Source: UBA3855 sp964472035
GTDB lineage: Bacteria > Bacillota > Clostridia > Oscillospirales > Ruminococcaceae
Direction of reading: 5' to 3'
Assembly (NCBI GenBank): GCA_964472035.1
Contig: CAYYIT010000009.1
Span: forward strand, 1-55,023
DNA: 55,023 nucleotides
The position numbers and the translations under genes were made by a program. This document shows positions 16,458-24,967 of the stretch, one piece after another; the first letter of the stretch is position 1, and every line of letters starts with the position of its first letter. The notes beneath the pieces were generated by a model. The model was not told the DNA's origin. It worked only from the letters and a program-made list of their open reading frames with translations, and searched no databases.

Positions 16458-17165
16458 ATGGCTGTGATTCAATTTAAGCTTGATGTTTTTGAGGGACCGC
16501 TGGATCTTCTGCTCCACCTGATCTCCAAACACAAGCTGAACATCAATGATATCGAGATTACAAAGCTCCTGGAGCAGTATCTCCTTTATATGGAGCAGGC
16601 GCGCCAGCAGGATCTGGAGCTTGCCGGTGAATTCCTCGAAATGGCAGCAAGACTTGTCTATATTAAAAGTGCATCGCTTCTTCCGAAGCCCGAGGAAGCA
16701 GAGCGCATCAAGCAGGAGCTGCAGGGTGCGCTGATCGAGTATGCGCTGTGTCAGGCTGCGGCGCGTGAGCTGCGTGAGCAGTTTCGTGCGGACGATATCT
16801 TTGTCCGCAAGCCGATGAAGCTCCCGAAGAAGCAGACCTATGAGCTGCAGCATCCGCCGGAAAAGCTCGCGGAGCTGATCGCACAGCTCGGCAAGGAACG
16901 GATGAACGGACAGCTTCTCTCCGAGAAGATCACCGACACTGTCACACAGGCGAAGGTGGTTTCCGTGATCTCAAAGGTCGTGTTCGTTCTGCGCAGGCTC
17001 TATGCCGGCAATACCGTGTCGGTGGATTCCCTCTATGAGGGCATCACGGACCGCTCCGCAAGAGTGGCGACCTTCCTGGCGGTGCTGGAGCTGACACGAT
17101 TCGGCAGAATTGCCCTCAATGAAGACAATACCATGCTCAGCATGTGTGAAAAGAAAGGCGGTTAA
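16458..17165 (+). CDS. scpA: Segregation and condensation protein A
   Basis: 235 residues. The kleisin subunit that bridges SMC heads and binds ScpB in chromosome condensation. 'FEGPLDLLLHLISKHKLNINDIEI' is the hallmark N-terminal SMC-neck-binding helix, and 'AARLVYIKSASLLPKPEE' follows. The C-terminal winged helix is present ('VATFLAVLELTRFGRIAL'). It starts 4 nt after the protease gene and ends 3 nt before scpB. Confidence 0.95.
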   Translation: MAVIQFKLDVFEGPLDLLLHLISKHKLNINDIEITKLLEQYLLYMEQARQQDLELAGEFLEMAARLVYIKSASLLPKPEEAERIKQELQGALIEYALCQAAARELREQFRADDIFVRKPMKLPKKQTYELQHPPEKLAELIAQLGKERMNGQLLSEKITDTVTQAKVVSVISKVVFVLRRLYAGNTVSVDSLYEGITDRSARVATFLAVLELTRFGRIALNEDNTMLSMCEKKGG

Positions 17166-17168
17166 CGG

Positions 17169-17735
17169 ATGGAAGAGAATATGCTTGCAACGGCGGAAGC
17201 CATCCTGTTTGCTGCCGGAGAACCCATGGAGACGGAGCGTCTCGCGATGACGCTGAACATTCTGGAACGCGACGTCCAGCCTTTGCTCGAGCAGCTTGCG
17301 GAGCGATACCGCGAAACCGGCAGTGCGCTGCAGGTCATGCATCTCGGCGATGCCTGGCAGCTCGGGACCAGGGAGGAATTTGCACCCATGATCCGCACGG
17401 CGCTTGAAACCAAGCGCATGCAGCCGCTTTCCAACGCGGCAATGGAGGCGCTGACGATCGTTGCCTACAACCAGCCGGTGAGCAAGGGCTTCGTTGAACG
17501 CGTCCGCGGCATCGACAGCTCTTCCGTGGTCAATTCCCTCGTGGACAAGGGTCTGCTGGAGGAAGCCGGAAGGATCGATGTCCCCGGCAGACCGATCGCC
17601 TACCGGACAACATCGCTGTTCCTGCGTACCTTCGGACTTTCCTCACTTGAGGAGCTACCGGAACCGAAGCGCAGTGAAGGCGGAGAGCAGTTTGCAGGTG
17701 AGCTTGCCGGCATGATGGAAGAACTGCCGGAGTAA
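17169..17735 (+). CDS. scpB: Segregation and condensation protein B
   Basis: 188 residues. Kite-type partner of ScpA in the SMC complex, built of two winged helices: 'MLATAEAILFAAGEPMETER' and 'AMEALTIVAYNQPVSKGFVE', with 'GRPIAYRTTSLFLRTFGL' in the second. The length is typical. It is in the conserved scpA-scpB order. Confidence 0.95.
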   Translation: MEENMLATAEAILFAAGEPMETERLAMTLNILERDVQPLLEQLAERYRETGSALQVMHLGDAWQLGTREEFAPMIRTALETKRMQPLSNAAMEALTIVAYNQPVSKGFVERVRGIDSSSVVNSLVDKGLLEEAGRIDVPGRPIAYRTTSLFLRTFGLSSLEELPEPKRSEGGEQFAGELAGMMEELPE

Positions 17736-17765
17736 GCTGGCGGATATAGTGAAGGAGGTGACGGC

Positions 17766-18476
17766 GTGCGGATCTTTCTGACAATACTATTGGCGATTTT
17801 CCTTTTGCTTGTGCTGATCGTGGCGATCCTGTGCCTCGTGTCCGTCACGGTGTCACTGGAGTGGTGGAACGGCAATCTCAAATGGAATGTCCGCCTCTGG
17901 GGCATCAAGCTCCTGCCGCGCAAAAAGAAGAAAACGCAGGAAGCACCTGCTGAAGAGACAGAGGCCGATCCCGAAGCGGAGCAGAAGCCAAAGAAAGAAA
18001 AGAAACCGAAAAAGGAACCCAAGCAGAAAGCAGATCCTGCGGATAAGCCGAAGGAATTCTTCATGGACAAGCTCGGAAAGCTGATCATGAAGATCACGAA
18101 ATACAGCGACCTTGCAGCGAATGCGTTCTATGCGATCCCGAAGCCCCTTCGTAAGATCGGAAAGGCCTTCACGCTGAGCCATGTGCGTACGGACATCGTC
18201 ATCGCCGATGAGGATGCCGGAAAATGCGCGCGTCAGTACGGAATGATCCAGCTGTTCATGCAGCAATTTCTGTACAAAACCGGCAAGGTCATCAACGTGC
18301 GCCGTAAACGTGTGCAGATCGTCTGCGATTTCACAGCGGATGAGAGCCGCTGGAACGTCGGATTCCGGCTGAAATTCCGACTCGGTCCGGTGCTTGCGGC
18401 AGCTGTTATTTTCCTGTGGCATTTCCTGTGGGATATGCATCGTGCCAAAAAGGCAGTGATCAGTAAGAAACTATGA
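17766..18476 (+). CDS. DUF2953 membrane-associated protein (YtfI-like)
   Basis: 236 residues. One N-terminal membrane helix (residues 3-27) and a small conserved segment ('WWNGNLKWNVRLWGIKLLP') are followed by a Lys/Glu/Pro-rich linker (about 55-100). The C-terminal DUF2953-type region contains 'HVRTDIVIADEDAGKCARQYG' and 'VIFLWHFLWDMHRAKK'. GTG start behind AAGGAGGTGA. In B. subtilis ytfI lies next to ytfJ, the same pairing seen here. Role unknown; the pairing suggests a sporulation or envelope context. Confidence 0.8.
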   Translation: MRIFLTILLAIFLLLVLIVAILCLVSVTVSLEWWNGNLKWNVRLWGIKLLPRKKKKTQEAPAEETEADPEAEQKPKKEKKPKKEPKQKADPADKPKEFFMDKLGKLIMKITKYSDLAANAFYAIPKPLRKIGKAFTLSHVRTDIVIADEDAGKCARQYGMIQLFMQQFLYKTGKVINVRRKRVQIVCDFTADESRWNVGFRLKFRLGPVLAAAVIFLWHFLWDMHRAKKAVISKKL

Positions 18477-18548
18477 CATATCCAGCCGCCGTATCCGGTG
18501 AGGCTGTAAGAATAACAACCAGCGGCTCAGCCGCGGAAGGAGTAGAAT

Positions 18549-18974
18549 ATGAGCGAACATGCAATCAACGGCTTTATGGGGATCAGTATGGAAAAGATCC
18601 GCAGCATGGTGGATTCCAATACCATGATCGGCAATCCGATCGTCTGCGGTGACGGTACCACCGTCATTCCGGTCTCCAAGGTAGCGATCGGCTTTGCATC
18701 CGGCGGTTCCGATCTTCCCACCCGTACTGCTAAGGAATACTTCGCAGGCGGCGCAGGTGCCGGTCTGAGTGTCAAGCCCCTCGGCTTTCTGACGGTCAAG
18801 GACGGCGAAGTGAAGTTTATCAACGTGCCCAGCAAGGAAGAAAAGGGCGGCATCGTGGATCAGATCCCCGCGCTGATCGAAAAGCTCGGTGCCATGATCC
18901 CGAAGAAGGGCAAGAAGGACGCGGAGGAAACTGCTGAGGATGCAGATTCCATCGCTGAGGTCGTAGAGGAATAA
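18549..18974 (+). CDS. ytfJ: GerW family sporulation protein YtfJ
   Basis: 141 residues. 'NTMIGNPIVCGDGTTVIPVS', a glycine-rich core ('GFASGGSDLP') and 'GAGAGLSVKPLGFLTVKDGE' are diagnostic of GerW/YtfJ, a protein required for normal spore germination in Bacillus. The C-terminal tail is Glu/Lys-rich. GGAAGGAG precedes the ATG. Lying beside dacF, it points to an endospore-forming lineage. Confidence 0.93.
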   Translation: MSEHAINGFMGISMEKIRSMVDSNTMIGNPIVCGDGTTVIPVSKVAIGFASGGSDLPTRTAKEYFAGGAGAGLSVKPLGFLTVKDGEVKFINVPSKEEKGGIVDQIPALIEKLGAMIPKKGKKDAEETAEDADSIAEVVEE

Positions 18975-19034
18975 GGACTAAAACCGGCCGTGCTCCCATA
19001 CAATACAGTAACAATTGCTTTGGGAGGACGGTAT

Positions 19035-20171
19035 ATGAAACGGATCGTAAGTGTGATTCTGGCGGTGGGTATGATGCTTTGCTGGATGCCGCCGCTGTGC
19101 AGTACGGCATCCACGGAGGTTTCGGCACAGGCATGCATCCTTATGGAGGCTGCTACGGGCGAGATCCTGTACGAGAAGCAGGCATATGAAAAGCGCCCCA
19201 TGGCGAGTACCACCAAGATCATGACAGTGCTTCTGACGATCGAAAGCGGTGACCTGGATGCGGAATTCGTCGTGGACAGCGATGCCATTCGTGTGGAGGG
19301 CTCGTCCATGGGACTGCAGGAACAGGACATCGTCACCAAGCGTGCGCTCTGCTACGGCATGCTTCTGCCCTCCGGCAATGACGCCGCCAATGCGGCGGCA
19401 GTTGCGGTGGCAGGCAGTATTCCGGCCTTCGTGGAGCGCATGAATCAGCGCGCTGCCGAGATCGGAATGACGCGTACCTGTTTTGCGACGCCTTCCGGAC
19501 TTGACGGAGAGGGGCACGGTGCTTCTGCCTATGACATGGCGCTGCTGACGCGGGTTGCCCTGCAGAACGAAACGTTCCGGGAGATCTGCTCCAGACCCTC
19601 TGCTCTTGTGACATTCGGCAATCCGCCCTACGAACGGACGCTGTACAATTCCAATAAACTGCTCGGTATGTGCGAGGGTGTGATCGGCGTGAAAACGGGA
19701 TTTACCGATGAGGCCGGACGCTGCCTCGTCTCTGCCTGTGAGCGTGACGGCATCACCCTGATCTGCGTGACGCTCCATGCGTCCGATGACTGGAATGACC
19801 ATATTCGGCTCTATGATGAGGGCTTTTCCATGGTGGAGACCGTAACGCTTGATTTTCCGCCGATCCTGTCACAGACGCTTGTCGGAGGAGAATGCGGACG
19901 AATCGCACTCCGGCCTTCGGAGACGGTCACGGTCGGTGCCGCAGACGGGGAGATCGGAACGATCACCTGCCGCGTGCTGCTGCCGCCGTTTGCCTATGCG
20001 CCCGTGAAAAAAGGCGATGCGCTCGGCGTGCTGGAATTCTATCAGGGAACGATCCGTATTGCTGCAGTGCCGCTGTGCGCGGCAGAGGATGCAGCTGTCA
20101 GACAACAAGAACAGCCCTCCGGTGACATGTTCACGCGGTTCCGGAACTGGCTTGATCAAAAATGGAAGTAA
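19035..20171 (+). CDS. dacF: D-alanyl-D-alanine carboxypeptidase (DacF/PBP5 type)
   Basis: 378 residues. Removes the terminal D-Ala from peptidoglycan pentapeptides outside the membrane. A signal peptide (to about residue 26) is followed by the penicillin-binding motifs STTK (Ser58-Lys61), SGN (113-115) and KTG (220-222). A C-terminal PBP5-type beta domain (about 275-350) ends in a possible amphipathic anchor ('DMFTRFRNWLDQKWK'). ATG 19035 has GGGAGGA upstream. Its place after ytfJ supports a DacF-like, spore-associated role, though a vegetative one is possible. Confidence 0.93.
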   Translation: MKRIVSVILAVGMMLCWMPPLCSTASTEVSAQACILMEAATGEILYEKQAYEKRPMASTTKIMTVLLTIESGDLDAEFVVDSDAIRVEGSSMGLQEQDIVTKRALCYGMLLPSGNDAANAAAVAVAGSIPAFVERMNQRAAEIGMTRTCFATPSGLDGEGHGASAYDMALLTRVALQNETFREICSRPSALVTFGNPPYERTLYNSNKLLGMCEGVIGVKTGFTDEAGRCLVSACERDGITLICVTLHASDDWNDHIRLYDEGFSMVETVTLDFPPILSQTLVGGECGRIALRPSETVTVGAADGEIGTITCRVLLPPFAYAPVKKGDALGVLEFYQGTIRIAAVPLCAAEDAAVRQQEQPSGDMFTRFRNWLDQKWK

Positions 20172-20186
20172 TACGAGGAGGATGTT

Positions 20187-20915
20187 GTGGCGACTATCAG
20201 AATTCAGAAAATACTGGCGGATGCCGGTTTCTGCTCACGACGCAAGGCCGAGGCACTCATCAGTGCCGGAAAGGTACAGCGTAACGGCAGACCGGTGAAG
20301 CTTGGAGATAAGGCTTCTCCGAAGGATCTGATCACGGTGGACGGTCAGCGGATCGTTGTGCCGAAAAAGAAGAACCTGCGTTATATTATGCTGAACAAAC
20401 CACGCGGCTATGTGACAACGGTGTCCGATGAACTGGACAGAAGATGCGTAATGGATCTTCTGGAGGACGTGGAGGAGCGTGTGTATCCCATCGGCCGGCT
20501 CGACCGGAATTCCGAGGGATTGCTGCTGCTGACCAACGACGGTAATTTTGCCAATGGCATCATGCACCCGAGCCGCCATGTGACGAAGACTTACCGTGTG
20601 ACCGTGCGTCCGGAAATCACGGATGAGCAGCTCGTGCAGCTCTCCGACGGCGTGATGATTGACGGTAAGAAGACCCTTCCGGCAAATGTCGTTGTGATGT
20701 CCAATGAACCGGGACGCGTCGTGATGCAGATCACGATCAAGGAGGGAAGAAACCGCCAGATCCGCCGTATGTGTGAGGCTGTCGGTCTGGAGGTGGCGCG
20801 TCTGCGCCGTACATCCATCGGCCCCATCAAGCTCGGTATGCTCAAGCCCGGTACCTACCGCGATCTGACCGCGGAGGAGCTGCGCGCCATCCGCAATGCC
20901 ATCGGAAAGGAATAA
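20187..20915 (+). CDS. rluB: Pseudouridine synthase RluB
   Basis: 242 residues. Converts a uridine of 23S rRNA (2605 in E. coli) to pseudouridine. An N-terminal S4 RNA-binding domain ('RIQKILADAGFCSRRKAEAL') is followed by the RsuA-family catalytic motif GRLDRNSEG with Asp106. GTG start after GAGGAGG. It follows the carboxypeptidase by 15 nt and precedes the unknown 20919 gene by 3 nt. Confidence 0.92.
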   Translation: MATIRIQKILADAGFCSRRKAEALISAGKVQRNGRPVKLGDKASPKDLITVDGQRIVVPKKKNLRYIMLNKPRGYVTTVSDELDRRCVMDLLEDVEERVYPIGRLDRNSEGLLLLTNDGNFANGIMHPSRHVTKTYRVTVRPEITDEQLVQLSDGVMIDGKKTLPANVVVMSNEPGRVVMQITIKEGRNRQIRRMCEAVGLEVARLRRTSIGPIKLGMLKPGTYRDLTAEELRAIRNAIGKE

Positions 20916-20918
20916 GCC

Positions 20919-21314
20919 ATGCTGCAGATCGTTGAACAGAAAGACCTTTCCGGTTATGAGGCGCTCTTGGATTCGCTGAAGGCGCCGGAGGGAACACGCC
21001 TCTATCTGACTGAAGCGCTCGATGCAGGTGCTGTGACCGGACATATCGTCTATGCTTATGAGCCGGATCGTGCTGCGATCTATGCGGTGGATGACGGCGG
21101 TGACCTGTACCTGTGCGACGGACTCGTCCGTTCTGTGCTGTTCAAAGCACAGCTCCGCGGAATGGAGAAGGCAGTCTATTATGTGCAGGATGCGGCGATG
21201 ATGGCACGCATTCGATCTCTGCGACTTGCACAAAAAGAAGACGCCATTCTTGAAAATATTAACGAAATCATGGAAAGTTGCAAAAAGTGCAAAGAAAACA
21301 CCGGAAACACTTGA
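20919..21314 (+). CDS. Unrecognised 131-residue protein
   Basis: I do not recognise the family. The middle part alternates short beta strands and a helix ('GHIVYAYEPDRAAIYAVDDG', 'LVRSVLFKAQLRGMEKAVYY'), loosely like half of a GNAT-type fold. A charged C-terminal helix ends in C-K-K-C. It starts 3 nt after rluB, so it is probably translated from the same mRNA. The promoter of the next operon overlaps its last codons. Confidence 0.7.
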   Translation: MLQIVEQKDLSGYEALLDSLKAPEGTRLYLTEALDAGAVTGHIVYAYEPDRAAIYAVDDGGDLYLCDGLVRSVLFKAQLRGMEKAVYYVQDAAMMARIRSLRLAQKEDAILENINEIMESCKKCKENTGNT

Positions 21315-21339
21315 AAAAAAACGAAAAAAATTGTATTAT
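21311..21339 (+). promoter_or_regulatory. Promoter of the carboxyltransferase operon
   Basis: TTGAAA (21311-21316), 17-bp spacer, TATTAT (21334-21339), overlapping the 3' end of the preceding gene. Confidence 0.7.
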
Positions 21340-21376
21340 AAAGATGTATAGTCTACATTCAGGAAGGATCGATAAT

Positions 21377-22732
21377 ATGCAAATGGAGAAAAACCAGAAC
21401 AGCCCCGCAAGAGTGCGTCTTGCTGCACTGTTTGATGAGGGCGCATATAAGGAAATTGGTTCCTATGTGATGGAAACTGCAGCACCGGCAGGCGTTGTAA
21501 CAGCTTATGGCTATGTCAACGGCAATCCGGTCTATGCCTTCGCACAGGACCAGAGCGCAGAGAATGGTGCCGTTGGCGCCGCACAGGCGGACAAGCTTGC
21601 AAAGCTCTATGGCCTGGCAGCAAAGACAGGTGCCCCCGTTGTTGGTATCTATGATTCCAACGGTGCGTTCATGGACGGTACTGTCGCATCTCTGAATGCG
21701 TACAGCCGCATGATGACAAGAGCAGCAGGTCTGTCCGGCGTGGTTCCGCAGATCGCAGTGGTTGCCGGTACATGTGCTGGCTGTGCCGCAATGATGGCAT
21801 GTGCTGCGGATTTCGTTGTGATGGCTGAGGATGCTGAGCTGTTCCTGACCCCTGCTTTCGAGAAGGGTGCCGGCAGCGCAAAGGCAGCCGCTGCAAACGG
21901 TGTTGCAGCAATCACCGCAGCAGATGATAAGGCGGCGATCGAGCAGGCAAGAGCCCTGATCAACATCCTGCCCGTCAACAACATGGCTTGCACACCCTGC
22001 ATGGAGTATGAGGCTCCGGCTGCAGCAGCAGGCGCAGACCTCCAGTCCATCGTAGGCAGCATCGCTGACGGCGGCAGCGTGACAGAGCTCTATGCGGATT
22101 ATGCTGGCGCTGCATATACTGCACTTGCAACCATCGCAGGTTCCACAGTCGGCATCGCAGCAACCAACAAGGCCGAGGACAAGCTCACTGAGGATGACTG
22201 CGCAAAGCTTGCACGTTTTGTACGCACCTGCGACGCATTCTCCATTCCGGTAATTACTCTCGTGGATACGCTCGGCTTTGCCGGCAGCGCAGATACTGAG
22301 ATCAGCGGCGCTGTCAAGGCTCTGACAAGACTCGCCGGCAGCTATGTGGAAGCAACCACAGCTAAGATCACTGTTGTGACCGGTAAGGCAGTCGGCCCCG
22401 TATTTGTGGCACTGGCTGGCAAGAGCAGCAATATCGACTTTACATATGCGCTGGAGAAGGCATATATTGCACCTCTGGCTCCCGAGGCAGCAGTTGAGTT
22501 TCTGTGGCACGATAAGCTTGCAGGTGCTGATAACCTCGCAGCAAAGCGTTCTGAGCTGGCTAAGGAATATACGGACACACTCGCATCCGCAATGTCCGCT
22601 GCACAGCAGGGCTGCGTGGATGAGATCGTAGAGGCTGCGGATCTGCGTGCAGTTCTGAGCAGCGCTCTGTCCATGCTCGAAGGCAAGCGTGTGACCACTC
22701 TGCCCAAGAAGCACAACAACTTCCCGTTCTGA
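21377..22732 (+). CDS. Biotin-dependent carboxyltransferase subunit (MmdA/12S-like, short and divergent)
   Basis: 451 residues, against about 510-530 for MmdA or transcarboxylase 12S. It keeps the two-half crotonase fold: the first half has 'GVVPQIAVVAGTCAGCAAMM', the second 'VVTGKAVGPVFVALAGKSSN' and 'AYIAPLAPEAAVEFLW'. In MmdA and AccD5 these oxyanion regions read about GxCAGGA and GGAY. Here the glycines are partly replaced (CAGCA, GPVF), so the substrate or efficiency may differ. ATG 21377 follows GGAAGGA; the longer frame crosses the promoter. The next two genes supply the biotin carrier and a 5S/OadA-type subunit. Confidence 0.8.
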   Translation: MQMEKNQNSPARVRLAALFDEGAYKEIGSYVMETAAPAGVVTAYGYVNGNPVYAFAQDQSAENGAVGAAQADKLAKLYGLAAKTGAPVVGIYDSNGAFMDGTVASLNAYSRMMTRAAGLSGVVPQIAVVAGTCAGCAAMMACAADFVVMAEDAELFLTPAFEKGAGSAKAAAANGVAAITAADDKAAIEQARALINILPVNNMACTPCMEYEAPAAAAGADLQSIVGSIADGGSVTELYADYAGAAYTALATIAGSTVGIAATNKAEDKLTEDDCAKLARFVRTCDAFSIPVITLVDTLGFAGSADTEISGAVKALTRLAGSYVEATTAKITVVTGKAVGPVFVALAGKSSNIDFTYALEKAYIAPLAPEAAVEFLWHDKLAGADNLAAKRSELAKEYTDTLASAMSAAQQGCVDEIVEAADLRAVLSSALSMLEGKRVTTLPKKHNNFPF

Positions 22733-22791
22733 TCATAACAAGATCAATCGGTTTTGAATCCGTAAATAATAATGAATGGTGGTAAATAGAT

Positions 22792-23163
22792 ATGAAAAGA
22801 TTTAGTGTAACTGTAAATGGCAAGGCATACGACGTTGCTGTAGAAGAACTGACAGAGGGCGCAGCTCCGGCTGTTGCCGCTCCCGCTCCGGCAGCAGCAC
22901 CGGCACCGGCTCCGGCAGCCGCTCCGGCTCCCGCAGCAGCAGCTGGCGCAGGTGAGAAGGTTTCCGCTCCCATGCCCGGCACCATCCTGGATGTCAAGGT
23001 TTCCAACGGTGATTCTGTTACCAAGGGTCAGTGCATCATGATCCTCGAAGCAATGAAGATGGAAAATGATATCGTTGCTCCCTGTGACGGTACTATTTCC
23101 AGCGTCCTCGTTCAGAAGGGCAGCACTGTAAACGCTGGCGATACCCTCGCAACTGTGGGCTAA
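22792..23163 (+). CDS. Biotin carboxyl carrier protein (1.3S/GcdC-like)
   Basis: 123 residues. An N-terminal segment 'MKRFSVTVNGKAYDVAVEEL' and a flexible Ala/Pro-rich linker (about 23-55) precede a biotinyl domain (56-123). The EAMKMEN motif places biotin on Lys89. It carries CO2 between the carboxyltransferase of the previous gene and the OadA/5S-like subunit of the next. Its size and layout match the decarboxylase and transcarboxylase carriers rather than AccB. Confidence 0.93.
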   Translation: MKRFSVTVNGKAYDVAVEELTEGAAPAVAAPAPAAAPAPAPAAAPAPAAAAGAGEKVSAPMPGTILDVKVSNGDSVTKGQCIMILEAMKMENDIVAPCDGTISSVLVQKGSTVNAGDTLATVG

Positions 23164-23199
23164 GTCTACGCACAGCAGGAAATTTTGAGAAAGGATGCA

Positions 23200-23216
23200 C
23201 ACCCCATGCCGGGGTG
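23200..23216 (+). promoter_or_regulatory. Small hairpin between carrier and 5S-like gene
   Basis: A 6-bp GC-rich stem (CACCCC/GGGGTG) with 5-nt loop lies between an AAAGGA purine run (about 23190-23195) and the ATG at 23232, whose immediate upstream sequence is a weak RBS. Folding could bring the stronger purine run closer to the start. Inference only. Confidence 0.4.
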
Positions 23217-23231
23217 GCAAAGTGAATAATT

Positions 23232-24629
23232 ATGGCAAAGATTAAAGTAACTGAAACCGTTCTCCGTGATGCGCATCAGTCCCTGCTTGCGACACGTATG
23301 AGAATGGAGGAAATGCTCCCGATTCTGCCGCTGATGGACAAGGTTGGCTTCCATTCTGTAGAATGCTGGGGCGGCGCGACCTTCGACTCCTGCCTTCGTT
23401 TCCTGAACGAAGATCCCTGGGAGCGTCTGCGCACCATTAAGAAGAATATGCCGAACACCAAGCTGCAGATGCTGTTCCGCGGCCAGAATATGCTCGGTTA
23501 TCGTCACTATGCGGACGATGTTCTGGAATATTTCGTTCAGAAGTCCGTTGCAAACGGCATTGATATCATCCGTATTTTCGATGCACTCAATGATATCCGC
23601 AACCTCGAGTCCGCCATCAAGGCAGCAAAGAAGGAAGGCGCACACACACAGATCGCAATTTCCTATACGCTTGGCGAGGTGTTCACCACCGATTATTATG
23701 TGGATTATGCGAAGAAGATCGTTGACGCCGGTGCAGACTCCATCTGCATCAAGGACATGGCAGCACTGCTGACTCCGTACGAGACAGAGAAGCTTGTAAA
23801 GGCGCTGAAGGCTGCTGTGGACGTTCCGATCCAGCTGCACACCCACTATACATCCGGTCTGGCTTCCATGTGCCTGATGAAGGGTATCGAAGCAGGCGTG
23901 GATGTCATTGATACTGCAATGTCTCCGCTCGCACTGGGTACCTCCCATGCACCGACTGAGTCCATGGTTGCTGCACTGCAGGGTACTGAGTACGATACCG
24001 GTCTGGATCTCGTACAGCTCACAGAGATCCGTGATTACTTCATGACACTGCGCGAAAAGTACATCAAGGAAGGTCTGCTCGATCCCAAGATGCTGGCAGT
24101 TGACGCAAATGCTCTGATCTATCAGGTTCCCGGCGGTATGCTGTCCAACCTCCTGTCCCAGCTCAAGCAGGCTGGCAAGGAAGATCAGCTGAACGAAGTG
24201 CTCAAGGAAGTTCCGAGAGTCCGCAAGGATGCAGGCTTCCCGCCGCTGGTAACTCCGTCCTCCCAGATCGTTGGTACACAGGCTGTATTCAACGTGATCA
24301 TGGGTGAGCGCTACAAGATGGTCACCAAGGAATTCAAGGGCCTGGTTCGTGGCGAATACGGTCAGACTCCTGTTCCGATCGATCCGGAATTCCGCAAGAA
24401 GATCATCGGCGATGAGGCTCCCATCGACTGCCGTCCGGCAGATCTGATCGAGCCCGAGCTCGAGAAGCTGCGCAAGGAATGTGCAGAGTGGACCGAGCAG
24501 GAAGAAGACGTTCTGAGCTATGCACAGTTCGGTCAGGTTGCCCTGAAGTTCTTCGAGGCTCGCCGCAATGCAAAGTTCGGCCTTGACGGCAAGCACGGCG
24601 ATGCTGCAAAGCAGGTTCATCCTGTTTAA
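23232..24629 (+). CDS. Pyruvate/oxaloacetate carboxyltransferase subunit (5S/OadA-like)
   Basis: 465 residues. A TIM barrel of the HMGL-like family binds pyruvate and a metal: 'VTETVLRDAHQSLLATRMRM' with Asp13, metal histidines in LHTHYTSG (H203, H205), and the lysine that is carboxylated to hold the metal (Lys174 in 'SICIKDMAAL'). A conserved C-terminal PYC/OAD domain follows ('VTPSSQIVGTQAVFNV'). It lacks a fused biotin domain; that is supplied by the 22792 gene. It moves CO2 between biotin and pyruvate/oxaloacetate. Without a membrane OadB subunit in the window, a soluble transcarboxylase is the best reading. Confidence 0.9.
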   Translation: MAKIKVTETVLRDAHQSLLATRMRMEEMLPILPLMDKVGFHSVECWGGATFDSCLRFLNEDPWERLRTIKKNMPNTKLQMLFRGQNMLGYRHYADDVLEYFVQKSVANGIDIIRIFDALNDIRNLESAIKAAKKEGAHTQIAISYTLGEVFTTDYYVDYAKKIVDAGADSICIKDMAALLTPYETEKLVKALKAAVDVPIQLHTHYTSGLASMCLMKGIEAGVDVIDTAMSPLALGTSHAPTESMVAALQGTEYDTGLDLVQLTEIRDYFMTLREKYIKEGLLDPKMLAVDANALIYQVPGGMLSNLLSQLKQAGKEDQLNEVLKEVPRVRKDAGFPPLVTPSSQIVGTQAVFNVIMGERYKMVTKEFKGLVRGEYGQTPVPIDPEFRKKIIGDEAPIDCRPADLIEPELEKLRKECAEWTEQEEDVLSYAQFGQVALKFFEARRNAKFGLDGKHGDAAKQVHPV

Positions 24630-24646
24630 TCAGAGGTTTTAGCGAC

Positions 24647-24683
24647 AGTCTGCCATTTCCTTTCTGGGAATGGCAGACTTTTG
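24647..24683 (+). terminator. Terminator of the carboxyltransferase operon
   Basis: A 14-bp stem (24647-24660 with 24666-24679, one G-U) is followed by T residues. Confidence 0.8.
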
Positions 24684-24720
24684 TGGACGCAGTGGTTATG
24701 TTTCCTGTCTCTGCCGAGAA

Positions 24721-24831
24721 TGAATTGCCTGCAATTCAAGCGTTTTGTCAATGTCCCATCGGGGCATTGACAAAACGTCTCGGGATTCCAAAGGGATTCC
24801 ATCCCTTTGGCGGGGGTCAGGGGGCAGAGCC
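24721..24831. repeat. Series of three near-perfect hairpins upstream of metA
   Basis: An 8-bp palindrome (24721-24738) is followed by a 17-bp stem with 3-nt loop (24741-24757 with 24761-24777, one G-U). A 10-bp stem with 3-nt loop (24788-24797 with 24801-24810) comes next. A G-rich tract then runs into the assembly gap. This looks like a dispersed palindromic element. No gene or SAM/T-box riboswitch is visible in the roughly 340 bases between operons. Confidence 0.7.
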
Positions 24832-24841
24832 NNNNNNNNNN
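24832..24841. other. Assembly gap (10 N)
   Basis: Ten N bases join two contigs. The true length is unknown. The bases on each side are G-rich and repetitive (after the gap there is a run of nine G and a run of nine C), a likely cause of the break. Confidence 0.98.
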
Positions 24842-24967
24842 TGGCCCTGGGGTGTATCCACAAATCGTCTGGGGATCCCTCCGGTTTACATCCTGTTGGG
24901 GGGGGGTCGGGGGGCACCCCCCCCCGCGTCTGCAAGTGTACTATCATTCAGAAAGGAGAGGGCCAGA

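Noticed and set aside
24683..24967. In-frame extension of metA upstream through the N gap
   Set aside because: The frame passes through ten N and homopolymer runs. The normal MetA N-terminus begins at 24968 with its own RBS.
24630..24967. SAM or T-box riboswitch ahead of metA
   Set aside because: The stems there are simple perfect hairpins with tiny loops, without the conserved cores of SAM or T-box leaders.
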